From Hoeflea phototrophica DFL-43 (GTDB lineage: Bacteria; Pseudomonadota; Alphaproteobacteria; Rhizobiales; Rhizobiaceae): a DNA stretch of 64,000 nt. Positions 57,290-64,000 of this stretch are shown in pieces. The stretch lies in the NCBI RefSeq assembly GCF_000154705.2, contig NZ_CM002917.1, positions 1,630,461 to 1,694,460 of the forward strand, in the 5' to 3' direction. Within the stretch, counting starts at the first letter, position 1. The number at the start of each line of letters is the position of its first letter. Made by a program: the position numbers and the translations under genes. A model generated the notes under the pieces. It was not told the DNA's origin, did no database searches, and saw only the letters and a list, made by a program, of their open reading frames with translations.

Positions 57290-57351
57290 CGCTTTCACCA
57301 TGATGTTTTGGCTGCCGGGCCACTGCGACAGCACCAGGAAAGGAAAAGGAT

Positions 57352-57759
57352 ATGAGTGCTCAAAAGGGCAAGGATCTGCTGATCAAAATCGATGATGGCG
57401 GGAGTTATGTGACCATTGCCGGGTTGCGGGCGCGAAGGCTCGCCTTCAACGCGGACGCCGTCGACATCACCGACGCGGAATCGGCGGGGCGCTGGCGCGA
57501 ATTGCTGGGCGGTGCGGGCGTGCAGCGCGCGGCGCTGTCGGGTGGCGGGCTGTTCAAGGATCAGGCAAGCGATGCGCTGACGCGGTCGGTGTTCTTTGCC
57601 GGCGACATCCGCAACTGGCAGGTGGCGATCCCGGACTTCGGCACCGTGACCGGGCCGTTCCAGATCACAGCACTTGAATATGCGGGGCGGCATGATGGCG
57701 AGATGACCTTCGAAATCGCCATGGAATCGGCCGGCCCACTCAGCTTTGCGGCGCTCTGA
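57352..57759 (+). CDS. GTA major tail tube protein (gp9)
   Basis: A 135-residue tail tube protein of the TP901-1 type. The family pattern is KGKDLLIKIDDGGSYVTIAGLRA at the N-terminus, FNADAVDITDAES, and WQVAIPDFGTVTGPFQITAL. GGAAAGGAAAAGG gives a strong ribosome-binding site, as expected for a highly made structural protein. Confidence 0.9.
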   Translation: MSAQKGKDLLIKIDDGGSYVTIAGLRARRLAFNADAVDITDAESAGRWRELLGGAGVQRAALSGGGLFKDQASDALTRSVFFAGDIRNWQVAIPDFGTVTGPFQITALEYAGRHDGEMTFEIAMESAGPLSFAAL

Positions 57760-57762
57760 GCG

Positions 57763-58176
57763 ATGCGTGTCCACCCCAACCGGCATCGCGGCGAGATCGC
57801 CGCCCGGCTCGACGGCGAGATCCGGCTTCTCTGCCTGACGCTCGGCGCGCTGGCCGAACTCGAAACCGCCTTCGGTGCCGCCAATCTGGCCGAATTGGCC
57901 GAGCGCTTTGAAAGCGGCAGGCTGTCGGCGGGCGACATCATCAAGATCGTCGGCGCGGGATTGCGTGGTGCCGGCAACATCGCGACCGACGAGGATGTGG
58001 CGCAGATGTCGACCGAAGGCGGCGTCGCCGGTTTCGCCAGGATCGCGGCGGAGTTGCTGTGGGCGACCTTTGGCGGCGCGGCGCCTGAACCGAAAGAGCA
58101 GAGCGGAAACAACCATCAACCCGGCAATCGTGAGGGAGACGCAAACCCTCACGCGCCGCAGGCGGTGTCGCGGTGA
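57763..58176 (+). CDS. GTA gp10-family protein (tail assembly chaperone type)
   Basis: A 137-residue protein with the GTA gp10 pattern: N-terminal RGEIAARLDGEIRLLCLTLGALAELE and a helical continuation with AGDIIKIVGAGLRGAG. The C-terminal third is disordered. It lies between tail tube and tape measure, where chaperones are encoded in long-tailed phages. It overlaps the next gene by four bases. Confidence 0.86.
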   Translation: MRVHPNRHRGEIAARLDGEIRLLCLTLGALAELETAFGAANLAELAERFESGRLSAGDIIKIVGAGLRGAGNIATDEDVAQMSTEGGVAGFARIAAELLWATFGGAAPEPKEQSGNNHQPGNREGDANPHAPQAVSR

Positions 58177-58436
58177 CGAAACCGGAGCGGGCGTTGTTCC
58201 CCTGGGCGTCCGTGATCCGTTTCGGCCTCGGCCGCCTGCGGCTTTCCCCCGGTGCGTTCTGGGCGCTGAGCCTGCCCGAGCTTGTGGCGCTGATCGGTCC
58301 GCAAGCTCAGGCGGAACCGGCAACCCGTGAACGACTGGCGGCCTTGATGGCGCTGTTTCCGGACGGCACCGGGCCAGCCTCAGGCCATGGTGATGGCCCT
58401 GAAGACCCGATTCAACAGAGAGACGCGGATGACTGA
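58173..58436 (+). CDS. GTA small tail-assembly protein (gp10.1, rcc01693-type)
   Basis: An 87-residue protein starting at GTG 58173. FGLGRLRLSPGAFWALSLPEL is the recognisable core. It has the position of the RcGTA rcc01693 product and of the frameshift-chaperone partner in other tailed phages, though here it is a separate gene with a four-base overlap. The C-terminal tail is disordered. Confidence 0.82.
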   Translation: MTKPERALFPWASVIRFGLGRLRLSPGAFWALSLPELVALIGPQAQAEPATRERLAALMALFPDGTGPASGHGDGPEDPIQQRDADD

Positions 58437-59013
58437 CGATCCCGAATTCAGTGTGAATGGCGATCTGGATCTTGAGGGCGCGGACCGGGCGCTTGATGAA
58501 CTGACCCGCAAGGCCAACGCCTTTGGCGGTGCGCTGTCGACCGCGCTCAAACAGGCAACCGTCGAAGGCCGAGGCCTCGACGATGTGCTGCGAGGCCTCG
58601 GCAACCGGATGGTCAGCATTGCGCTCGATGCCGGCATGCGGCCGCTCGACAGTCTGATCAGCAGTTCGATTTCCGGCCTGAGCGGCAGCCTGGGGCAATT
58701 GCTTCCCCTCGCCAAGGGCGGCGTTCCGGGCCGGATCCAGCCTTTTGCCGACGGTGGCATTGTCGGCGGGCCAACACTGTTTCCGATGGCCGGTGGTGAT
58801 CTGGGACTGATGGGGGAAGCGGGCGCGGAAGCGATCCTGCCGCTGCAGCGCGGGCCGGACGGACGCCTCGGCGTGGCCTCGGGCAGAGCCCAACCGGCGG
58901 TGCAGGTGACATTCAACGTGACCACGCCGGATGCTGCGAGCTTCGCCAAATCGGAAACCCAGGTCACGGCGATGCTGGCCCGTGCCGTAGGCCGCGGCCG
59001 ACGCGGCCTTTGA
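58429..59013 (+). CDS. GTA tape measure protein (gp11), short
   Basis: A 194-residue tape measure, very short compared with phages and similar to the RcGTA one. TALKQATVEGRGLDDVLRGLGNRM is its helical part; a hydrophobic SLISSSISGLSGSLGQLLPLA follows; FADGGIVGGPTLFPMAGGDLGLMGEAGAEAILPL (in two segments) is the conserved C-terminal signature. The length sets a short tail. I start at ATG 58429; it overlaps gp10.1 by eight bases. Confidence 0.9.
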   Translation: MTDDPEFSVNGDLDLEGADRALDELTRKANAFGGALSTALKQATVEGRGLDDVLRGLGNRMVSIALDAGMRPLDSLISSSISGLSGSLGQLLPLAKGGVPGRIQPFADGGIVGGPTLFPMAGGDLGLMGEAGAEAILPLQRGPDGRLGVASGRAQPAVQVTFNVTTPDAASFAKSETQVTAMLARAVGRGRRGL

Positions 59014-59025
59014 GACGGGAGAGCG

Positions 59026-59670
59026 ATGATGAGCAACGGCTTTCATGAGGTGAGGCTGCCATTGCGGCTGTCACTGGGCGCAAGCGGTGGGCCGGGACGG
59101 CGCACCGACATCGTGGCGCTGTCGAATGGCGGCGAGACCCGCAATGCACGCTGGGCCGATGCCCGCCGCCGTTATGATGTCGGCACGGGGCTGCGGGGGC
59201 TCGATGATCTCTACCGGCTGATCGAATTCTTCGAGGCCCGGCGCGGGCAGCTCTACGGGTTCCGCTTTCGCGATCCGGTCGACAATCGTTCGGGCGCGCA
59301 TGGCCAGGCACCGACCGCGATCGATCAGCTGATTGGGGAAGGTGACGGCGTGACCACGCTGTTTGAACTGACAAAAACCTATTCCGATCCGGGCGGCGCC
59401 ACCACCCGCCGGATCGAAAAGCCGGCCGAGGGCAGTGTGCTGGTCGCCGTGGATGGCGCGCGGCTGGCGCCGGGCGATTTCAGCGTCGACGCGGTGGCAG
59501 GGCTGATCACGATTTATCCGGGTGCCGTGCCGGCACCGGGGGCGCAGGTGACCGCAGGCTTCGAGTTCGACATTCCGGTGCGCTTTGACACCGACCGGAT
59601 CGAAATTTCGCTGGCCGCCTTCAAGGCCGGCGCCGTGCCCAGCGTGCCATTGGTGGAGATCAAGCCATGA
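59026..59670 (+). CDS. GTA distal tail protein (gp12, DUF2460)
   Basis: A 214-residue DUF2460 protein. FHEVRLPLRLSLGASGGPGRRTDI at the N-terminus, YRLIEFFEARRGQLYGFRFRDP in the middle and FDIPVRFDTDRIEISLAAF at the end are the family marks. It forms the distal ring at the end of the tail tube. Start ATG 59026 or 59029; GGGAGAG upstream. It overlaps gp13 by four bases. Confidence 0.92.
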   Translation: MMSNGFHEVRLPLRLSLGASGGPGRRTDIVALSNGGETRNARWADARRRYDVGTGLRGLDDLYRLIEFFEARRGQLYGFRFRDPVDNRSGAHGQAPTAIDQLIGEGDGVTTLFELTKTYSDPGGATTRRIEKPAEGSVLVAVDGARLAPGDFSVDAVAGLITIYPGAVPAPGAQVTAGFEFDIPVRFDTDRIEISLAAFKAGAVPSVPLVEIKP

Positions 59671-60557
59671 GAGAGATCCCGGCAGGGCTCAAGACCCATC
59701 TCGATCAGACCTCGACAACGCTCTGCCATGCCTGGCGGCTCACCCGTAGCGACGGTCTGGTGATGGGATTTACCGAGCATGACCGAACCCTCAGCTTCGA
59801 CGGGACGGTGTTTTCCGCCGCCACTGGCTTTCGCGGCTCGGAAGTAGAGACCGGGCTCGGGCTTGAGGCCGATGCCGCCGAGATAGAAGGGGCGTTTTCC
59901 GATGCGGCGATCAGCGCCGATGATCTGGCGCTCGGCCGATACGACGGCGCGCGGGTGGAGACGTTTCTGGTCAATTGGCAGTCTCCGGAAGACCATTTGC
60001 TGCTGTCGACCCGGGAGCTTGGCGAGGTGCTCAGTGCCGGGCCTGCATTCCGCGCCGAACTGCGCAGCCTGGCCGCAAGGCTCGACCAGCCCAGCGGCCG
60101 GCTTTACGGCAAACGCTGCGATGCCGATCTTGGTGACGCGCGCTGCGGCGTGAACCTGTCGGTCGCTCCGTTCCGGCTGGAAGGTTCAGTGGTGAGCGTG
60201 CCCGACGAGATGAGCCTGATTGTGAGCGGGCTTGGCGACCGGTCACCGGGCTGGTTTTCCGGCGGGCGGGTGATGTTCGCCACGGGATTGCTGGAGGGTG
60301 TGAACCTCGATGTCGCAAGCCATAGTCTTGAGGCTGAGGGAGCGCGCCTGTCGCTTTGGTCGCCGATGGCGCGGGCACCCGCAGCGGGCGACGCGGTGGC
60401 GGTGACGGCAGGCTGTGACAAGGCCTTTGAGACCTGTTCAGCAAAATTTTCCAATACCCTCAATTTTCAGGGGTTTCCGCATCTGCCAGGAAGCGATTTC
60501 GCCTATGGTTACGCTGATTCCAACACGGTGCATGATGGAAGGCCTATTGTGCCATGA
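59667..60557 (+). CDS. GTA tail hub protein (gp13, DUF2163)
   Basis: A 296-residue DUF2163 hub protein. VMGFTEHDRTLSFDGTVFSA and VETFLVNWQSPED are family segments. Four cysteines at C151, C160, C250 and C257 (KRCDADLGDARCG, AGCDKAFETCSAKFSN) match those proposed to bind a metal or Fe-S cluster in the RcGTA hub. FQGFPHLPG closes the protein. It overlaps gp14 by four bases (ATGA). Confidence 0.91.
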   Translation: MREIPAGLKTHLDQTSTTLCHAWRLTRSDGLVMGFTEHDRTLSFDGTVFSAATGFRGSEVETGLGLEADAAEIEGAFSDAAISADDLALGRYDGARVETFLVNWQSPEDHLLLSTRELGEVLSAGPAFRAELRSLAARLDQPSGRLYGKRCDADLGDARCGVNLSVAPFRLEGSVVSVPDEMSLIVSGLGDRSPGWFSGGRVMFATGLLEGVNLDVASHSLEAEGARLSLWSPMARAPAAGDAVAVTAGCDKAFETCSAKFSNTLNFQGFPHLPGSDFAYGYADSNTVHDGRPIVP

Positions 60558-61027
60558 GCGGCTGTGTGGAGAGAACCGAGGATGGTGACGTGCATGGGGA
60601 ACGCGTGATCGCGATCGCCCGTTGCTGGATCGGCACACCCTATCGGCATCAGGCGTCGCTGAAAGGCGTGGGCTGCGACTGCCTGGGGCTGGTGCGTGGC
60701 GTGTTCGCGGAAATCACCGGCAAGGCGGCAGAGGCTCCGCCGCCCTATCAACCCGACTGGGCCGAGCGCTCCGGTGTCGACCGGCTGATGGAGGCCGCGC
60801 GCGCTCATTGTGGCGAGCCGGTTCCGAGCGGTGAAATGCGGCCCGGCGACATTGTGCTGTTTCGCTGGCGCGCGGGCGTTGCGGCGAAACATGCGGGCAT
60901 TCTCTCAGGCCCGGATCACTTCATCCATGCCTATGAGCCTGCCGGCGTGATCGAAAGCGCGCTGGTGCCGTCGTGGCGCCGGCGGATCGCCGCCGTGCAC
61001 CGCATGCCTGGCTCTACGCAAAGCTGA
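60554..61027 (+). CDS. GTA NlpC/P60 cell-wall peptidase (gp14)
   Basis: A 157-residue NlpC/P60 hydrolase. The catalytic Cys43 is in GCDCLGL, His113 in KHAGIL and a third polar residue His125 in FIHAYE. The WIGTPYRHQ motif precedes the Cys. It should cut recipient peptidoglycan during DNA entry. It overlaps gp13 and precedes gp15 by 18 bp. Confidence 0.92.
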   Translation: MSGCVERTEDGDVHGERVIAIARCWIGTPYRHQASLKGVGCDCLGLVRGVFAEITGKAAEAPPPYQPDWAERSGVDRLMEAARAHCGEPVPSGEMRPGDIVLFRWRAGVAAKHAGILSGPDHFIHAYEPAGVIESALVPSWRRRIAAVHRMPGSTQS

Positions 61028-61045
61028 ACAAGGCGAGATTTCGAT

Positions 61046-64000
61046 ATGGCGACAATTCTGTTGCAGGTGGCCGGTGCAGCGCTTGGCGGTGCGTTCGGGC
61101 CGGTCGGCACGGCCATCGGTTCGGCGATTGGCGCGAGCCTCGGTGGCATGCTGGACACAAGCCTGATCAACTCCACCCGCACCATTCGTGGCAGGGGATT
61201 GAGCGGCGCGCGCATTCCCTCTGCCGATGAGGGCGCACCGGTACTCCGTGTTCACGGCACCATGCGGGTGGCCGGGACATTGGTCTGGGCGACGCGGTTC
61301 GAGGAGACGGTGACGCGCGAGCGCCAAGGCGGCAAGGGCGGCGGGCCGACGGTGGAGAGCTATCGCTACCATGCCAATTTTGCACTCGGGATCTGCGAGG
61401 GTCCGATCGCCGCGATCCGCCGGGTCTGGGCCGATGGCCGCGAACTTGATCTCGAAACGCTTGATATGCGGATCTATCGCGGCACGGCAACACAATTGCC
61501 CGATCCGCTGATCGAGGCCAAGCAGGGCACGGGCCGCGCACCGGCCTGGCGGGGGCTTGCCTATGTGGTGTTCGAACGCCTGCCACTTGATGATTTCGGC
61601 AATCGCATCCCGGCGTTTCAGTTCGAGGTTGTGCGCCGGGTGGGCAGGCTCGAAACCGCGATCCAGGCGGTGGCGCTGATCCCCGGCGCGACCGAACATG
61701 GCTATGCGACAACGCAAGTGCGCGAATCCTTGGGCGTCGGGGCCGAGCGGCTCATCAACCGCAACATGCGCCAGGCTGCCACCGACTGGACCCAGTCGAT
61801 TGATGAATTGCAGGCGCTGTGCCCCAATCTCAAATCCGTGGCACTGATCTGCTCCTGGTTCGGCGATGATCTGCGCGTCAGCCATTGCCGCTTCCGCCCC
61901 GGGGTCGAGGTGCGCAATCGCACGGCCGAATCCAGACCCTGGAAAGTGGGCGGTGAAACCCGCGCCACCGCGCATCTGATCAGCCACAAGGATGGTGGCC
62001 CGGCCTATGGCGGCACACCCGATGATAGGGCAGTGATTGAGGCGATCCGGGATCTCAAGGCGCGGGGCCTGAAGGTCACGCTCTATCCTTTCGTGCTGAT
62101 GGACGTGCCCGAGGGCAATGTGCTGCCCGCACCCGATGGCTCGGCAAGCCAGCCCGCCTATCCCTGGCGCGGCCGCATCACCGCAAGTCCGGCGCGGGGA
62201 CGTGTCGGCAGTCCCGATAAAACGGGCGCGATGCGCATCCAGATCTTGGATCTCTGCGGCGCGACCCAGACCGGTGATTTCGCCATCGCCGGGGAAACCG
62301 TGAGCTGGCTTGGCGGGGATGAAGGCTACCGGCGCTTTGTGCTCCATCATGCGGCTCTGGCGCAGGCCGCAGGCGGTGTGGATGGTTTTGTGATCGGTTC
62401 GGAGATGGTCGGGCTGACGCCGCTTCGTGATCAGAACGGCGCGTTTCCCTTTGTCGAGCAACTGATCGATCTCGCCGATGATGCGAGGACGCTGCTGGGG
62501 TCTCAAACCACGCTGACCTATGCGGCTGACTGGACCGAATATGCGGGCTATCGTCCCGATGACGGTTCGGGCGATGTGTTGTTTCATCTCGATCCGCTCT
62601 GGGCGCATCCGCAAATCGGCGCGATCGGCATCGACAATTACATGCCCTTGAGCGACTGGCGAGATGGTGATCTTGTCGCGGGCAACCCCGATGGCGCCCG
62701 CTTTGCCAATGACAGCGCAGCGCTGAAGGTCGCGATCGACGGCGGGGAGGGCTTTGACTGGTATTACGCCGACAGGCAAGGCCGCGATGCCCGCGACCGC
62801 CTCCCGATTGTTGACGGGCTGGCCGGAAAACACTGGGTCTACCGGATCAAGGATCTGCGCGGTTGGTGGAAGAACCAGCATTATGAACGGATTGGCGGTG
62901 TCGAGGCAGTCACGCCCAGCCCCTGGGTGCCAGGGTCAAAGCCCTTCTGGTTCACCGAGCTCGGCTGCCCGGCTGTCGACAAGGGCGCCAACCAGCCCAA
63001 TCTGTTTCCCGATCCGAAATCATCCGAAAGCGCCATTCCCTGGTATTCGAGTGGCGGTCGCGACGACCTGGCCCAGCGCGCCTTTCTCGAGGCGCATCTG
63101 GAGCATTGGTCCGGCCCGCGCAATGCCGACGCCATGGTGAGCGGCGAGCACATCTATCTGTGGAGCTGGGATGCGCGGCCGTTTCCGGCGTTTCCGCTCT
63201 CGGGCTCGGTCTGGTCGGATGGTGCCAACTGGCGCACCGGTCACTGGCTCAATGGCCGGCTGGGAACCGTGGCGCTCAAGGATCTGATCGCCGCGGTGCT
63301 CGAGGCGGCGGGGTTTGAGGATTTCGATGTCGAGCGGGTCGACGGCGTCGTCACCGGCCACGTGATCTCCAATCCGCTCTCCCCGCGGGAAGCGCTTGCG
63401 CCCTTGCTGGAGGCTTTCGCCATCGATGTGCGCGAGGGCCCGCGCGGCCTTGAGTTCTGCTCGCGGCTGAGCGCGGGATCGGCCCCGACAGAAATCGAGG
63501 TGGTGGCGGACCCGGACGATGCTGCGCTGTTTGAGGAAACCCGGGGCGAACTCTCCGAATTCGCCAATGAGGCGATGATCCTGTTTGCCGATCCGCTGGC
63601 TGATCATGCGGCGGCATCCGCGCGCTCGCGCAGGCTGGAGGGCGAGGCCTTGCGCCAGCGTGACATGCCCTTGAGCCTGGCTTACGAGCCGGGGCTGGCA
63701 AGGGTGACCGCAGACCGCTGGCTGCAGGATCACCGGCTGCAACGCCGGCGCTTGCGCCTTTCGCTGCCGCCGCAGATGGCCGCGCTGCAGCCCGGCGACA
63801 CGCTGCGCCTTGATCTCGAACGCGCACCACAGGGCCTGTTTCGCATTCTCAGGATCGAGGACGGCGATGTCCGGCGCATCGAGGCCGTCTCCCATGCAGG
63901 AGCGGCAGCGGTGGCTTCAACTGAAACGGTCCCAATCGATGCCGGGAGCGACGCCAGCGCGTCCTTCGCACCTGAACTGATGCTGATGGACCTGCCGGTG
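61046..64000 (+). CDS. GTA tail-tip/host-specificity protein (gp15), partial
   Basis: The gene runs off the right edge; 985 codons are visible without a stop. It starts at ATG 61046 with AAGGCGAG upstream. The N-terminus (AGAALGGAFGPVGTAIGSAIGASLGG) is membrane-active-like and typical of this family. The GTA TIM-barrel-like domain occupies about 400-700, with VIGSEMVGLTPLRD, IDNYMPLSDWRDG, WKNQHYERIGG, WFTELGCPAVDKGANQPNLF and WSWDARPFPAFP, and has glycosidase-like residues. It forms the tail spike or megatron in RcGTA. The missing 3' part holds the receptor-binding end. Confidence 0.94.
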   Translation, partial: MATILLQVAGAALGGAFGPVGTAIGSAIGASLGGMLDTSLINSTRTIRGRGLSGARIPSADEGAPVLRVHGTMRVAGTLVWATRFEETVTRERQGGKGGGPTVESYRYHANFALGICEGPIAAIRRVWADGRELDLETLDMRIYRGTATQLPDPLIEAKQGTGRAPAWRGLAYVVFERLPLDDFGNRIPAFQFEVVRRVGRLETAIQAVALIPGATEHGYATTQVRESLGVGAERLINRNMRQAATDWTQSIDELQALCPNLKSVALICSWFGDDLRVSHCRFRPGVEVRNRTAESRPWKVGGETRATAHLISHKDGGPAYGGTPDDRAVIEAIRDLKARGLKVTLYPFVLMDVPEGNVLPAPDGSASQPAYPWRGRITASPARGRVGSPDKTGAMRIQILDLCGATQTGDFAIAGETVSWLGGDEGYRRFVLHHAALAQAAGGVDGFVIGSEMVGLTPLRDQNGAFPFVEQLIDLADDARTLLGSQTTLTYAADWTEYAGYRPDDGSGDVLFHLDPLWAHPQIGAIGIDNYMPLSDWRDGDLVAGNPDGARFANDSAALKVAIDGGEGFDWYYADRQGRDARDRLPIVDGLAGKHWVYRIKDLRGWWKNQHYERIGGVEAVTPSPWVPGSKPFWFTELGCPAVDKGANQPNLFPDPKSSESAIPWYSSGGRDDLAQRAFLEAHLEHWSGPRNADAMVSGEHIYLWSWDARPFPAFPLSGSVWSDGANWRTGHWLNGRLGTVALKDLIAAVLEAAGFEDFDVERVDGVVTGHVISNPLSPREALAPLLEAFAIDVREGPRGLEFCSRLSAGSAPTEIEVVADPDDAALFEETRGELSEFANEAMILFADPLADHAAASARSRRLEGEALRQRDMPLSLAYEPGLARVTADRWLQDHRLQRRRLRLSLPPQMAALQPGDTLRLDLERAPQGLFRILRIEDGDVRRIEAVSHAGAAAVASTETVPIDAGSDASASFAPELMLMDLPV

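Noticed and set aside
49054..64000. Prophage
   Set aside because: No integrase, repressor, replication or lysis gene and no attachment repeats were seen. The gene order and the DUF2460/DUF2163/GTA TIM-barrel proteins match gene transfer agents.

Overview
The window reads as a chromosomal segment of a GC-rich alphaproteobacterium of the order Hyphomicrobiales (Rhizobiales), probably Rhizobiaceae-like and possibly Hoeflea-like. The evidence is a MucR/Ros zinc-finger regulator, a DnaA-domain-IV protein paired with a DUF6456-type protein, DUF1491/DUF2336/DUF5330 neighbours of a DivJ-like kinase, a seven-gene Mrp antiporter operon, a globin-coupled chemoreceptor, and a Rhodobacter capsulatus-type gene transfer agent (GTA) cluster. 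The taxonomic call is inference from gene content, not from a marker gene. No rRNA, tRNA, CRISPR array, transposase or integrase was found.

1-25.6 kb is a mosaic of metabolic and sensory genes: two divergent HxlR-regulator/oxidoreductase modules (OYE at 1.5-3.2 kb, NmrA/QOR2-like at 11.9-13.4 kb), each with a palindrome in the shared promoter region; an amino-acid-type ABC importer without its ATPase; a SAM-fold protein; a globin-coupled methyl-accepting protein; an alkB alkane hydroxylase translationally coupled to an HD hydrolase; pdxJ; a Tat-exported L,D-transpeptidase; marC plus a DUF2721-type protein; tetR-ilvC; an EEP-family enzyme; a solute-binding protein next to a membrane chemoreceptor; an aminotransferase; and msrB. 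A degenerate 90-bp copy of the 5' end of the ilvC-linked tetR gene lies 1.4 kb upstream of that gene.

25.8-31.8 kb is the mrpABCDEFG Na+/H+ antiporter operon, with one- or four-base overlaps at most junctions. 32-41.6 kb is a regulatory and cell-envelope region: mucR, a DnaA-C-domain protein overlapping a DUF6456-type gene, sufE, a PhzF-family gene, a DUF5330-type gene, a DivJ/PleC-like kinase overlapping a peptidoglycan-binding protein, then DUF1491, DUF2336 and a small conserved protein. 41.7-47.5 kb carries a TetR/DUF1772 divergent pair, a DUF1254/DUF1214 pair, a class A penicillin-binding protein and a YcgN-type cysteine-cluster protein.

From 47.5 kb the sequence changes. After a strong terminator comes an AT-richer isolated gene with a HEPN-like R-x4-H motif, then a putative control region (sigma70-like promoter, three 10-bp direct repeats, a U-tailed hairpin), then a GTA cluster in the RcGTA g1-g15 order: small terminase candidate, terL, portal, small membrane protein, prohead protease, capsid, connector, head closure, tail completion, tail tube, two chaperone-like genes, short tape measure, distal tail, hub, NlpC/P60 peptidase and the large tail-tip protein, which runs off the right edge. 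The cluster has no prophage integration, repressor or lysis genes in view. It differs from the plain core by a SAM methyltransferase gene between terL and the portal gene, two different palindromic repeat elements in its intergenic spaces, and a strong hairpin directly after the capsid gene. The most interesting part of the window is therefore 47.6-54 kb: an accessory HEPN gene, a candidate GTA control region, and a GTA packaging module with added cargo.
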